From Jacaranda mimosifolia (lineage: Eukaryota > Streptophyta > Magnoliopsida > Lamiales > Bignoniaceae): DNA of 64,000 bases. This document shows positions 47,975 through 60,440 of the stretch, one piece after another; the first letter of the stretch is position 1; every line of letters starts with the position of its first letter. The notes under the pieces were generated by a model that did not search any database, was not told the DNA's origin, and was given only the letters and a program-made list of their open reading frames with translations. The stretch lies in contig CM032119.1 of NCBI GenBank assembly GCA_018894105.1, positions 10,867,246-10,931,245 on the forward strand. The letters are read 5' to 3'. Both the position numbers and the translations under genes were made by a program.

Positions 47975-49330
47975 AAAAGGAAGAGGAAGAAAGCAACACC
48001 TACACTTTGAAAAGTTGTTCGTACCAACTCCTAAGCTCGTTGTAGGAAAGTTCTCGATCTGAAAAATTTTCTATAGAGAATTCTCAAGTTGTAGTAGCTG
48101 CAATTTTGATTAGAAATTCTCAAAAGATAAGTTTTCTGGAAGTTCAGTGCAGTGTAAAAAACAAAGTTATTGGATGTGTCAATATATCAAACATATGGTG
48201 TGCATGAGTTTGAAAGGTGTTGATACAAGACATAAGCTAATAATCCTACCAGTTCTCAACATCTATCAAACCATAAACACACGACAAGAATGACAGCAAA
48301 CCTAAATCATTCTATGAACTATGTTTCCTCCCCGAACTATAGCTGCAAAGAAGTTATACATACCGTTGTTTGCTATTTGCTCTTTGATAAATGAAAGCTG
48401 CAAGAGGTTCATATATATAGGCGCTAATGCTGGGTTAAAGTTGGTAAATTTCCTTTTCTTTGAAAGATTGGAGAAGAAAAAAGGTGTAAAGATGGAAGTA
48501 GGATCGTTGATTTCCATGATGACACACACAAGGATTATGATTAATTTTGCTGCATGGCGGACTTGGCAAGCTAAAAGATTCTTTCTTCTAAAATAAGGAG
48601 ACATTGTATTAGTGACCACCGTCCATTTTGGAGGCTGTTAAAGAAAGGTGGACGAATGGAAGAATGAAGATTCTGCAAGCTGTTGTTACCTTTTGATTTT
48701 TCTTTCTTCGGCCGACTACTAATGTTATTGAAAGGAAGTTAACAAGTTATTTCTTTGGTTATAGGAAAGAAATCAGCTATGAAATTGCCAAAGTTGCTCG
48801 TGTATCTATTCCTACTGTTGGCTATTCTGCAAATTGCTATTGTGCTGTTTTGCCTAATTGCCAGAAGGCTTGAAGATTTTCTTTTATGGCTGTAGCATAA
48901 AGGCCAAGGATGGCAGGACCATTTCTTCGATTATTTTAAAAAAAAAAAAAAAAAAAAAGAGGGGCCATACACACAAAAGGATACGTGAAGAGAAAAGTTT
49001 GAAGATGCCAAATGTATGTGGTGAAATAGGATAATTTTTGTTTTTGGAAATCAACCTTTGTGATGTGTATATTAAATAGGGCTAATCATTATACGGGCCT
49101 GTTGATTAATTATGTGGTTGTTTGAGCAACTTGAAGATTTTGTCTTTCAAGATAATTACATGGCCTTGCAATGAAGAAAAGAAATGGAAGGTGGGTCTCC
49201 AAATTGTTTAAAATTAAAATTCTAATTTTGGAGACACGAAGATATCTAGTCAATTTTATTTTGAAGATTAAAGAAAAGTACTTCAAATCTTGTCTCAGAG
49301 TTGCATTTTGGCATGTCGTTTGCCCAATTT
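47975..49330. other. Tat 3' noncoding region before the 3' LTR
   Basis: No recognisable ORF. A poly(A)-like run lies at 48937-48958. This region would hold the promoter of the antisense ORF if it has one. Confidence 0.5.
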
Positions 49331-49345
49331 TAAAGTAGGGGCATC
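49331..49345 (+). other. Polypurine tract of the Tat element
   Basis: TAAAGTAGGGGCATC immediately precedes the 3' LTR and is purine-rich, as needed for plus-strand priming. Confidence 0.75.
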
Positions 49346-49997
49346 TGTTGACATCAAAATTTTATTGGGATAAATTACCATTTAATAGTCCAAATAAATT
49401 GGCAATTGATTTAGGCCCCAAATTAAAGTCCATAATAAATTTGGGTTTTACATAATGGGCCAATCCAAAAATGAATTTTAAAATATCTTATTTATGTTGG
49501 TTTAGCTAATTGGGCCAAAATAAATTTTAATATGACCCATTAGTTAATTAAGCCTGTCTCAAGTAGTATCTAAGCCCGATGGGAGACTCAAGTTTCAAGT
49601 TATCAAACCCTAATTTGTGCATATAAAAAGGGATGCTGGGAGACATACCACACATCAAGAAATTCAAGCATCAAGCTCTCAAGTCCAAGCTCTTGCCACA
49701 AAGAAGTGCTGCAACCACAAGGGTTCTACATCTTCTTCAAAAGCATTAAACTCTGAAGACCTTGATATCAAAACAAATACTTGATCTCAAGAAAGTTCGT
49801 GATTTCATCCGCAAATTTAGGAGGAAATTACGCATCCGATTCAAGAACAAGCATCAAGCCCTTGAATCAAATCCAAGGAGAAGAATCAAAGGAATTATTA
49901 GAGATTGTAACCACTTTTTATTTTCAATAAACACTCAATTTGTCCGTATTTTTTTTGTCTTGTAATTCTTTTTGCATACTCGAAATTTGTGTGAACA
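49346..49997 (+). repeat. 3' LTR of the Tat element
   Basis: 652 bp, collinear with 35494-36144, with roughly 44 differences, mostly transitions. It is followed directly by the CATAT duplication. Confidence 0.95.
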
Positions 49998-51214
49998 CAT
50001 ATCATCTAGTTAAAAAATTTAAAGTATTATATAAGATAAGAGGCAAATTTATCTTCTGTTCTTGTGACTGACATAGTGTTCTTCATACCTTGCACATGCA
50101 TTCGTGCCTCATTTTTCTACTGTAGTTTCGATTTTAAAAGTTGGGCCTTCTCAACTTTGAACTCGTCCAATGCAGAATTTTGTCAGGCCCAATTTCACAA
50201 GATCGTAAAGGGGCCACAGCCCGTTTTATTGATGGATCATGTGATGGGCTAGGCTCTCATAATTCATTAACGACCACAGACCACTAAAATATATGGTTGG
50301 GCTTTAGATTTTAGCCCCAGAATTGTCAAGTTTAATTCCCAAATCTGAATCCCAGTAAAGTATTTAAATGGACTTGATTTGTTCTGGTTAGTTTGGAGTT
50401 TAGATTCATAACCGCGTCCATGTGTATTGGTGGGATTGAATGAAGCGATCAACTCATTATGTCAAGGTAAGCATGTTATATAGTACATTTATATATAATG
50501 AGAATTTAAATATGATTCTTATTGATATTAATCTTATAACAAATTTTATTATGGCTAATTAAATAATATTACTCTATCTTCATAATTAATAACATTGAGA
50601 TTATCACATATCATATATAATATTATATATATATACATACATACATATACGTGCTTGCTGAATCAAAATTAAAATTCATAGCACATGAAAATCATCTTGT
50701 GACAAGTACGTTCATGGAAAAGAATACATCAGAGGTGCTGGCCAGAAAGCAGCCAAGTGTGTGCATTGAGGCAAAAGGAGCAATTTTCGAAAGGATAATA
50801 ACTTGGGAAAAATATATCTTGATGATAATTAGTAAAATCATAGTATGAATGCAATATAGGTCAAAACTATGAACAATCAGATACACTGAATTAATTTAAA
50901 AATCTTAATAGGCTCGTAACTTAAATGGGCTTGAGCCTCTACCCTATAAATAGAGACTCAAATTACTCAAATAAGCATCTTGACATACCTACAAAATATC
51001 TTTAGAAAAAAAGCGCGTTCTAAAATAGACACACACACAAACAGACTTCACATATTCAACTGCGAAATCCCAATGTGACCGTCGAAATTTTGTTTTGGCA
51101 AAATCATTTGGCACCATGGGTGGGAAACTATTTGCAAAATTCTGAGAATGCAGACGAGATCCAGAGCTTGATATGCTAGTTCTCTATGGTCTGCACAAGA
51201 GGACACTGGAAACT

Positions 51215-51897
51215 AAGGTTGTCAATGGATTGGATTTTAATCCGAATCCAATTCGAATTTTAGAATTTTTATCCAATTAAAATATTCGATGGATCATATT
51301 TGATTATAAAAATTCAAAATTCAAAATAAGTGGATCGGATATGGAATTAAGTAGTCTAGTCCGTTAAAGATCCGAATCCGAACCTTAATATTTTTTATTA
51401 AATTAATACTCTTATATATAATATTAATAAAGATTTTAAAATAAAATCTATGTATTATATTGACCTAATATCTATATTAACATTATATTATATTATTAAT
51501 ATTGATTTTTTAACCTAAAAAGTAAGATGAATATTGATAAAATGTCAAATATAATAACATATAATAGTTCACCTGTACATTAATATAATGTGAAAAAGGA
51601 GTTTAGTATTCAAATATTTAATTTTTGGACTAATATATAATAAAAAATTATTAAAAATTCAAATATGACATATATTTACTTTATAAATACAATATTTTTA
51701 TAAAATCTAAAAGGAAAGAAAGAAAAATTTTGAGTCGGATTTTTTAATCAGATTTTGGATATCCATCGGATCGGATATTGTACTAACTAACAAAGATTCT
51801 ACAGAATTTTGGGTTGGATTCGAATATAAATTTTGTTAATCAAATTCGGATTCGAATATAGCAGATCCAATCCAGATCCGACTCATTGACAACAAAA
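51215..51897. mobile_element. MITE-like element with TGTCAATG inverted ends
   Basis: The left end is TTGTCAATGGATTGGATTTT (51219) and the right end is CCGACTCATTGACAA (to 51892), forming inverted termini. Inside are repeated GGATTCGAAT/ATCCGAATCC phrases in both orientations. No coding sequence was seen and the target duplication was not resolved. It is inserted in the gag region of the older LTR element. Confidence 0.65.
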
Positions 51898-52039
51898 ACA
51901 ATGGAGCTCATTGACTTGCCCGAAACTTTGATGGACCACTTGTAGCCCTTCAGGCTGTGGAAAGTTTGGCCCAAGTTAAAAACCTAGCTCATATAGGGCG
52001 CTAGATAAATCAAGAGCCCTGTTGGAGCTGCGGAGGAAG

Positions 52040-52200
52040 CACTACCAAAAAAGCCAAATTACTCGCGCACTTCACCAAAAAATGAAATTTTTTATTGAAC
52101 TACAATGAAAAATTATACATATAAAAAAAAAAAAACCTTTGTCGCAATATATATATATATATATTACAATGGAAATCGCAAAAATTTTGCGATAGAATTT
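52040..52200. other. Lone CACTA-type terminus-like sequence
   Basis: CACTACCAAAAAAGCC followed by an AT-rich stretch with TTTGTCGCAATAT and an inverted AAATCGCAAAAATTTTGCGAT. It looks like one end of a CACTA element, but no matching opposite end was found within the window. Confidence 0.3.
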
Positions 52201-54065
52201 TAGTAGATTAATGTTACAGTTTTAAACTCAACTCCACTCAAATATCAAGTCTTACATGCATCAAAGGCACAATCATGTTAATCGAGAATAGACAAGTGTG
52301 GAATTGGATCATTAATTATTGTCACTATCATCATGCTAATCAACTCTTGTCTTAACAGGCAATTGGAAGTAAAAAGAACATAAGTTGGATGTTTCTTGGC
52401 ATATAAAAGCCTCACAAATTGATCCTTCCACTTATGTATTTTGCTTCACTATTCGTTTTAGTTTGCCAAGCTCCTTATGTTTAATAAAAATAATATTTTA
52501 GTTCAATTCCATAATGCACAAATATCTTATGAATATGTAAATTATTTTACTTTTAAAAAAGATACATCCATTGATATTATACTAACTCTCCGTTTTGTGT
52601 CTTTTCTATCAAATGAATAGCCAAATGCTCCAAGCAATTAAAAAACGATGAAAGAAAAATCCTTTCCAACTTGTAGAGGATAGTGGAAATATTTTTTTCT
52701 ATCCTATCCAAATTATCATGCCTCAAAGTTGTAGAACACAAATTTTAAAGAATTCACTGAGCTCAATCAAAGATTTCCCAAGATCTTTGGTGGTTGAGTA
52801 GCAAGGATTAATAGAAAAGACCTAGTAAGATGGATGATAACCCTAAGTGACAACAATCTAAGTATTGTTGCTTCCAACAAGAAAGGGCCACACCAAGAGG
52901 AGTGCCATTGCTTGAAGAATAAAATTGAAAATTTGATAAATGAGGATACATGAAGGAAATCGTAGATAAAAGACAAAGGAGCCTATAGAACACCCAATAG
53001 CAGGGACCATCCCATCATCAGCACTGTTCTCTAAGGCTAAGATGAGGAGAGAGTCTCAGTCATAAGACATTAACAATTTGACTACTTCAAAGGTAAACTC
53101 AATTATTTTCAAGAGATCGATCGTTTGAAAATTTAGCCAATGCTAGAAGACATTAATATGAGTGAGGCATCTGAGAAGCTCAAGCTCACCCTCCACACCA
53201 TGTGCTATCGTTGTGTGAGGTGCGCACGGTTGAGAATGAGATTTTTTTAATCTTCTAGCTAAAAAATTCAAACTATATAAAAGAAGAGACAAATTTATCT
53301 TCTCATTCTGCGACTTCACAACGTTCTTCATATCTTGCCAATGCTCCAGTCGTGCCTCGGTTTTCCTAGTGTAGTTTCAATTGTAGAACTTGGGCCTTTT
53401 AAACTTTTTGACTCGTCCAATTAAGAGTTGCTAGGCCCAAAATCCTAAGATGGGAATAAGCCACAGCCCATTTCGTTGATGTTTCAATTATGGGCTAGAC
53501 TCTCATTAATGCCCACAAAATATATGATTGGGCTTGCTTTAGATTTAGCCTCATAATTGTCTCCAAGCTTTAAGTTTTATTTCCAAATCCGAACCCAGTA
53601 AAGATTTTAAATGGACTTAATTTGTTCTGGTCAGTCGTCTAGAGTTTAGATTTACAACCGCATTGTATTGATAGAATGAATGAAGCAATCAACTCATTAT
53701 ATATATATATATATATGTATATATATCAAGGTATGCATGTGATTGTACATTGATATATAATAAGAATTTAAATACAATTACTATTGCTATTAATCTTATA
53801 TAATCATTACTATGGCTAAATAAATAATATACTTCATAATTGTAATTAATAACATTCGCATTATCAACATCTTAAATATAAATATAATATATACACACAG
53901 ACATAAACGCTTATCGAATTTCCTAGCACCATAAAATTAAAACTCATCGCAAATGAAAATCACCTCTTGACAAATCCAACCATGCAAAAAATACATTAGG
54001 CAGGGAGTAGCCAAGCCTGTGCCATTGAGACAAAAGAAGCAATTATCAAAAGGATAACTCGGAAA

Positions 54066-56270
54066 TGTGCTCTTTACTATTTTCTTGAATCTCTATTTAT
54101 ATGGTGCGGAAATGTTAGATGGATTGGAATTTTCTTTTCTTTTTTTTTTTTATTAATGAAAGAGAATTATTGTTGGTTTTGCAACCACCTCAATTGATCT
54201 ATTTGTAGGTATGAAAAATTACCATCAAACTACCGAATTATCTCAATTAAATGGATAAATTTCCACTTAATCATATAATCCAGTTAGTTATTGGCTGGTT
54301 CTTATCTCATTTTGACCAGGGCATTTATGAACTAATCAGGACCATCTAAATATTTCCCTTTGAGCTGAACACCGGTTCAGTGGATTCAAAACTTTGTGGG
54401 CAAGGAAGCTTGTTGGTATGGGCAACGTTTATTATTATTGTGTTTATTTTTCCTTTTCTTCTTCTTCTTCTTCTTCTTCTTCTTCTTCTTCTTCTTTTTT
54501 TTTTGTTTTTTTTTTTTTTGGTTTTGCACATGCACATATAATTGGGTCATTTAGCTTTAAATTTTAAATCTTACATATAAAAATATGAGGATGGTACCAT
54601 TTGATTTGATAGGTTTTTTTTTTTTTCATATGAGATTAGTTTGGTTAATGAGCTTTATTATTTCATGAGCTCAATTTTCTCCCATCGATCATCAATATAA
54701 TATGTATATGTGTATTGTGTTTTTCTTATGTCCATTTCAAATTGTCTTAACTAGAAATCAATAAAAATTTTGGTCATTGAGTTGGAATTGATTAATATTA
54801 CTCTTATTATCAATCAATGCTCTACAATATTATATTGTAAAGATGAGCATATTTATCTTAAATCCAAACCCTCAAAACACCATATGAGAAACCAACCCCA
54901 CAAATCCTTTCATTGCCAAAAAACATGGTTAATTAATCTCTTCTCACATACTTATTTACATATGTATATTAGTACAAATCCTGTATTGTGCATAAAATAA
55001 TTACTAGAAAAACTATTATTTATGAAAGGCTCAAAAACTATTATTTATTTATGATGGTATAGATATATGTGCGTGTGAATTGGGTTCCAATTAGTGTGGG
55101 AGGGGTACCAAGCATTAATTGGAGGGGGGAAACATTAGGGCAGGTTGGTTGGGGGGGGGGGGGGGGCGAGGGGCATACAAGTGAAATAGGGTGTTGAAAG
55201 TACAAATACTGCCTATGCAGTGCAACCATTCACCGGCAAAGACAAAATCTCGACAACTTCTGCCCCAATGCCCCCTCCCCCTTCCCCCTCTTGGGGGACC
55301 TCTACACTTCCCCTGCATGCCTTCTCATCACCATGACTCACCCTCATCAATACCCCTCTCTCACTCTCACCTCATTTTGCCTCTTTTTTTTCTTTTTTTC
55401 TTCAATATGATAATTTATTGCACATGCAAATATTCAAATATTAAATATTAATAGAAAAAAATTATATAAATAGACTAATAGCTATACCAATAATCAAAAG
55501 GTCTCAGTTTTATCATTTTGATAAAAAACCTCATAGGCATGCACCTCATATATCACAAATAATACTTCCATATTATTTATAGAGCCATATAAATCAAGGG
55601 TAGTAGTATTTAGGCCACTGTAAAAGTCATGACCCTAAATCGATTAATGAAGTTTGCGTTTAGTGGTTTTTGGTCCAATAGCATAAATTTTATATATAAA
55701 GTGAGGTGGAAGTTCGAAACTAACAAATTCCTAACATACATGTGTATAAATTAAAAAGAAAATCAATTAATGGAGTTGTTACCATAAAATGATACGTTTT
55801 GTTGAAGATAAATATATATTAATGTCTGGGGTAATTAGAATATAAAGAATCCAAAAATGATAGAAAGGGTAGTGAGAGAAGAGACGAAAAGTGGGAGAAA
55901 GAAGAGACGAAAAAGGAAAGGAAGAGGGATGGGTCATTTGTGGGGACGACAGCAGCAGCAGCAGTGGATCGCAGGAAGAGCAGCATTAGGGCGTTGAGTT
56001 TTGGGTGATACCTTAGCACAATCAGGGTTTTTACTCAGCATTAAATGAGGGAGATAAAGCTGCATTTCGTTGATGGGGTTGGATGTACTTGACTTGATTG
56101 GGATTTTTATATATTATATTGTATATACATATATATATATATATTCAATGAAATCAATCAATATCACATCATACATCATACATTCATACTCCAACCCCAC
56201 GCACATACACATAGCTTAATCATACATATGTCATCTCTCTCTCCCTCTCTCTAAGTATCATACATAATAA
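54066..56270. other. Intergenic, microsatellite-rich
   Basis: No supportable gene. It contains a (CTT)n run (54456-54496), a run of 16 G (55151-55166), a C/T-rich block at 55260-55400 and several (TA)n tracts. A 66-codon minus-strand ORF at 55819-56019 is low complexity. Confidence 0.55.
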
Positions 56271-56274
56271 TTAA

Positions 56275-56622
56275 GGGTCGGTTTGTTTTTGTTTTTTAAA
56301 TCTATTTTTATTTTCTGTTGAAAATAAAAATAGAGAATTATCAATTTTTTTTCTTCTCATTTTCATATATGTTTTCATTCAAACAAATTTTTACATTCTC
56401 TCTTCATTTTTACTTTTTATTTTCTTCTATTTATATTTGTACGATTTTTAATGCAAAATACTATATTTTCTAAATAAACTTATTTTCAACACTACATAAT
56501 CATTACATTTTAAACAAAATATTCTAATAATATTTTATTTTCAAAAATATTTTTATAACTAACTTTTCACTATTCCTTTTCACCAAAAAATGAAAATGCC
56601 TCCAGAAAATAAATTCAAACTA
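56275..56622. mobile_element. Probable degraded Tourist/Harbinger-like MITE
   Basis: The left end TAAGGGTCGGTTTGTTTTTG and the right end, reverse complemented (GGTAGTTTGAATTTATTTTC), resemble each other and the GGG-C-GTTTG termini of Tourist MITEs. The TAA duplication is clear only on the left. Boundaries are approximate. Confidence 0.45.
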
Positions 56623-57985
56623 CCTATAAGTGTCTCAAAATTTTCTTTTAATATATATAATCAATGTAACATGAAAATAAATAACATCATGATATTCAAA
56701 GAAAATTGAAAAAAAAAAAATCTTCATATCATATGCTCATCCACATTGTATCAATATTAATATGCTATATATTTGTAAATGTAAAGATTTCACATTTTAT
56801 ATCTTGTGGTGGATGAATTACATTTTAATTGATAATTTTTTTGATAGAATTGTGATAGTTGATTCATTTTTTTTAAATAGTAATTAAGATTCAAGTTCTT
56901 TTTTTTTTTTTTTTTTAATGGATTTGAAATGGGTATGTTTGAGAGCTAGCACAATGTAACCCATATTATGTGTCCCACTTTTTGGGTTGCTTGAGATGGA
57001 GATGCACAAGTCCTCTTTACGGCTGTTGTGGAAGGTCGTGCAAAACAGGCATGAGTTGTTGCTTTCAGAAGCATCCCCACCCACCCTATATACAATTCGT
57101 TATTATTGCTGCTGCTGCTGCTGCTGCTTCTTTTATTTTTGGGATCTGCTGCCACTTACTTCTTTGCTCTGCCCTTGTTAAATGCAATGCATATACAAGC
57201 CCGCCACAGGCCCCCCCCCCCCCCCCCCGCCCCTCCTCTCTCTCTCTCGCGTATATCTCTGTATTAAATTGTTCCCTTTAATTACTTTCAATCCAAACAC
57301 CTTAGTACGGCCTAATTTTCAAATGCAATCGCTATATATGAATATATTAAATACTGATGAGGACTTCATGTATTGTTCATGTGATGTAATTCTTTTTTTC
57401 TTTTCTATTTTAATATATATATATATATACAAGAATATTTTTGTTTTGTTATACATATATACATTCATAGAAAAACGTTACACTACGCACAATCCAGCGT
57501 TTTTCTGTTAAACTAATGGAAATTTCATATTACATGCACTTGGTATGCTATTTAAATATATTATTTTTTAATAACTTAATTTTTCATTGAATAGTATCCC
57601 AAAGTGAATTTAGTAGCGGTTGAAACATGACTATAATCCCTAATTCCATATATATATATATGTAACTAAATGAAATTCAAAAATTTGAACTGCACTGATT
57701 TAAATGTGAATTATAAAAGTATTATTTGTTTGGATTTAAATACTACTTATTATAATTAGAATTGTGGTACCATATCCGGATCATGCATGCTGTGTCTAAT
57801 TATCTATTGCTCATTTGCTCGACTCGAGAAAGGCCGTATGTTATGTCTAGCTCTAGGTGGGTGCAGCTAGTAGGAATTGTAGGTAGGTTGTAGGCAGGCT
57901 TTTCCCTTTTACCAGCTTGTTAAGTATATATAATTTATGGATCCATCATCCATCCATGCATGTTTCCTTAGCTTTTTCAAAGCCT

Positions 57986-58016
<31 letters not shown>

Positions 58017-58449
58017 CTCTAGCTACAATTCTCGTTTCCCTAAAATCTCCATCTCTATGCAACCAACCAATTAAGTCATTTTGATGGTTGGCACTTGGCA
58101 GAATGCGACGTAGTTTTACGGTTTATGTACGAATAATAGTTTGGTAGCTCAAAAGTGGACACAACTCATTTACACAAGTGCGTAAATGAGTACAAAATAA
58201 AATCGACAAGCGTAAAGCTACAAAAACTAATACTGTATCAAACAGCACGCAAAAAGTCTAGCTAAGCTAGATATATAGAGTACTCGATAACGCCAAAGAA
58301 ATATGGAGAGAGAGAGAGGGATGATTCACGGGGTTCCAGACTAGCTAGTCCACGTCCACACTTTGGTGCATTAAAATCAAGAGGCAAGGGAAAGCAAAAC
58401 ACAATACTACCAATACCAATACCAAACGTGGTCCATCCCAATCGGATTC
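56623..58449. other. Intergenic with homopolymer and trinucleotide runs
   Basis: Contains (CTG)n at about 57108-57127, 18 C at 57211-57228, 29 T at 57988-58016 and (TA)n tracts. ORFs around 56884-57281 are shaped by the CTG and C runs and are not convincing genes. Confidence 0.5.
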
Positions 58450-58452
58450 TTA

Positions 58453-58803
58453 GGGCCCGTTTGGTTTTATTTTCATTTTTAATTTTCATTTTCATCATTT
58501 CTAAAATGGTGAGAATTAGTTATGCAATATGATGTTGAAATAAAAATGTATTTCGATGAAATATTTGAAAATGTAATGATTATGTTGATTTTAATACTGT
58601 AAGTGGATAGAGATAGAAATAATGGAATAGAGAGAGAAGATATATAGGTTATTGAAAAAAGATATATAGGTTGTTGGAAAATGTGTTTTGAAAATGAAAA
58701 TTGAAATTATGTTGAGTGAATTTTTAAAAAAAAATGATGATTTCTATTTCTGAAATGATAAAATTTGTAAAAATGAGGTTTGGAAATAGAACCAAACACC
58801 CCC
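58453..58803. mobile_element. Tourist-like (PIF/Harbinger) MITE with TTA duplication
   Basis: A 351-bp element. The left terminus GGGCCCGTTTGGTTTTATTT matches the reverse complement of the right one, GGGGGTGTTTGGTTCTATTT. TTA flanks both sides (58450-58452 and 58804-58806), the target duplication of PIF/Harbinger elements. It has no coding capacity and could have been moved by a transposase of the kind at 1270-2605, although its family relation to that one is unproven. Confidence 0.87.
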
Positions 58804-58806
58804 TTA

Positions 58807-60440
58807 GTTTCCTACTCTATGTATTAATATTTCACACGATCTAGGGTTAATTGTGAGATTGTATTGTTAGAAATATATATATATATATATAAATAAATAT
58901 TTTATTTATTTATTTTGAAAAGACCAAATATATATTTTCCATTAATTAAATGAAGAGCAATTTTATCATTTGAGTGATGACAAAATTATAAGTTGTATAA
59001 AAATTTTATATCATATTTAGGTTTTTAAAAATTGGAGAACCTACATGATTGCTCTCCCTTAGCCATCATGTGGCTCCGTTCCTGTGTTTGCTGATGACAC
59101 ATCTAAATTTATTGCAAATATGAATGGCAGAAAAAAAGAGGCATGACTTAATGTTAAATGCTCTTCAATTAAGAGTTTGAGTACATATATAAAACCATCA
59201 TTTTTCATGTGCAACATCACTTGATGATGCCCAAGTTTGTTCTAAATTTGAAAAGATGGTTCTGCACTCTGCAGTATATTATTTGTAAGATTTTTCCCTT
59301 ATGAGAAGAAAGTTTTGTAAATAATAGAACGGAACATCTATATGAGTCAAAATTATCATTTCTTTGAAAATAAAAAAAAAATTTGATATCATCTCTTGAC
59401 AAAAGAATATAACCAGATATTTAATTCCTGTTTTCTTCTTCTTCTTCTTCTTTCATTGTCAAGGTACTATCCTATTTAATATTTGATATATAATACATAT
59501 TGTTAAAAGATCCCTAAACGATGGATCGACTTTTTCTTTCTTTTGTTTCAATTATTTTATTGTGGTAATTGATTACGCCTTGTTAGCCCTGTAGCCTATG
59601 GGGCATATATTCATATGCTACGTATTCGTTTCTTATGTATAGGGTGGGGACTATATATGCGAGTTAAGGTTTTATAACAACATCCCCAGATAGCCATAGG
59701 AAGGACTGACTACATATGCTGAGGAAAGGAATAATGCCACCAAAAAAGTGCTCTTCTTTAGTATAAATTATAACAACATGAAATACATACAAAACGCATC
59801 TTTTATATATATATATATATACATATACATACCCACTAAAATTCAATTTAATACTCTATCACCTACAAGATTCAAACACACCTATCTATATATGAATTAT
59901 ATATATATATATATATATAAATTCAAGTGTGTGTATATATACGTACGTACCAGACTCTACTTATCTTTGTTGCGGTGAGGCCTGAGGGAGTGGACCTATA
60001 TATGTCTAACCCCCTAATCATATTGTTGTATAATTAAGAGCCTAATATATTTGTCTACTTTGGAGTAGCATATTTGATTATGCCTATATAGAATGAAAGC
60101 AGAACTTATCAGTTGTATAGGGTTCTTTAATTAATTTGGGCATCTTCTTTAATATTGTAAATTAAGTCTGCTGCATGCCCTAGATTCCTTTGCTCAAAGA
60201 AACAGAAAAAGAGGTAGCTTAGCTATGAATATTTACGAAAAAGGACCTTCATAATATACCTAGCTAGCAGCTATAATTAAGCATTTACTCGAAGATGTTC
60301 ACAAATCAAAAATTAATTTTTTCTTTCATTTTTATTATGAAACTTATGTTCACATTTCTTCCATATATGTAGATTGAATGATTGCACCATGTAATTTTAG
60401 TAGTTAAATAGAAATTAAATGACATTCACACACACACACA
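58807..60440. other. Intergenic, no gene seen
   Basis: Contains (TA)n runs near 58875-58890, 59803-59825 and 59898-59919 and a CTT run at 59436-59452. A (CA)n tract (60427-60440) abuts the next element. Confidence 0.5.

Larger units (their letters stand above)
35494..49997 (+). mobile_element. Full-length Ty3/gypsy Tat-lineage LTR retrotransposon, inactive
   Basis: A 14.5-kb element bounded by TG...CA LTRs with a perfect 5-bp duplication, CATAT (35489-35493 and 49998-50002). Order on the plus strand: LTR, primer-binding site, gag, protease, a long linker ORF, reverse transcriptase, RNase H, a second (archaeal-type) RNase H, integrase, a ~5.8-kb 3' region with an antisense ORF, polypurine tract, LTR. 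Dual RNase H and an antisense 3' ORF are hallmarks of the Tat lineage. Many in-frame stops and at least three frameshifts make it non-functional. By eye the two LTRs differ at about 44 of 650 positions (~7%), implying an insertion a few million years old under usual plant rates. A Tekay-like solo LTR is nested in its 3' region. Confidence 0.95.
50003..54065 (+). mobile_element. Older, degraded Ty3/gypsy-like LTR element
   Basis: Two long direct repeats flank it: 50008-50810 and 53254-54062 share AAATTTATCTTCT, GTTCTTCATA, GACTCGTCCAAT, CCACAGCCC, ATATATG-TTGGGCTT, GGACTT-ATTTGTTCTGGT and a distal block ending AAAGGATAA. The left copy continues to about 51098 through a TATAAATAG box (50943) and is followed by TTTGGCACCATGGGTGGGAA, a primer-site-like motif reminiscent of Tat elements. 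The right copy lacks that 3' part. Between them are gag-like remnants (for example 52880-52985, KKGPHQEECHCLKNKIENLI, then a 1-nt frameshift and YMKEIVDKRQ). The full-length Tat element inserted at its 5' edge. Confidence 0.6.

Noticed and set aside
54346..54537. ORF with a long arginine/lysine run (minus strand)
   Set aside because: It is the translation of a (CTT)n microsatellite, not a basic protein.
56970..57281. ORFs with Ala, Cys or Pro runs
   Set aside because: Generated by the (CTG)n and poly-C tracts; no domain, no splice context.
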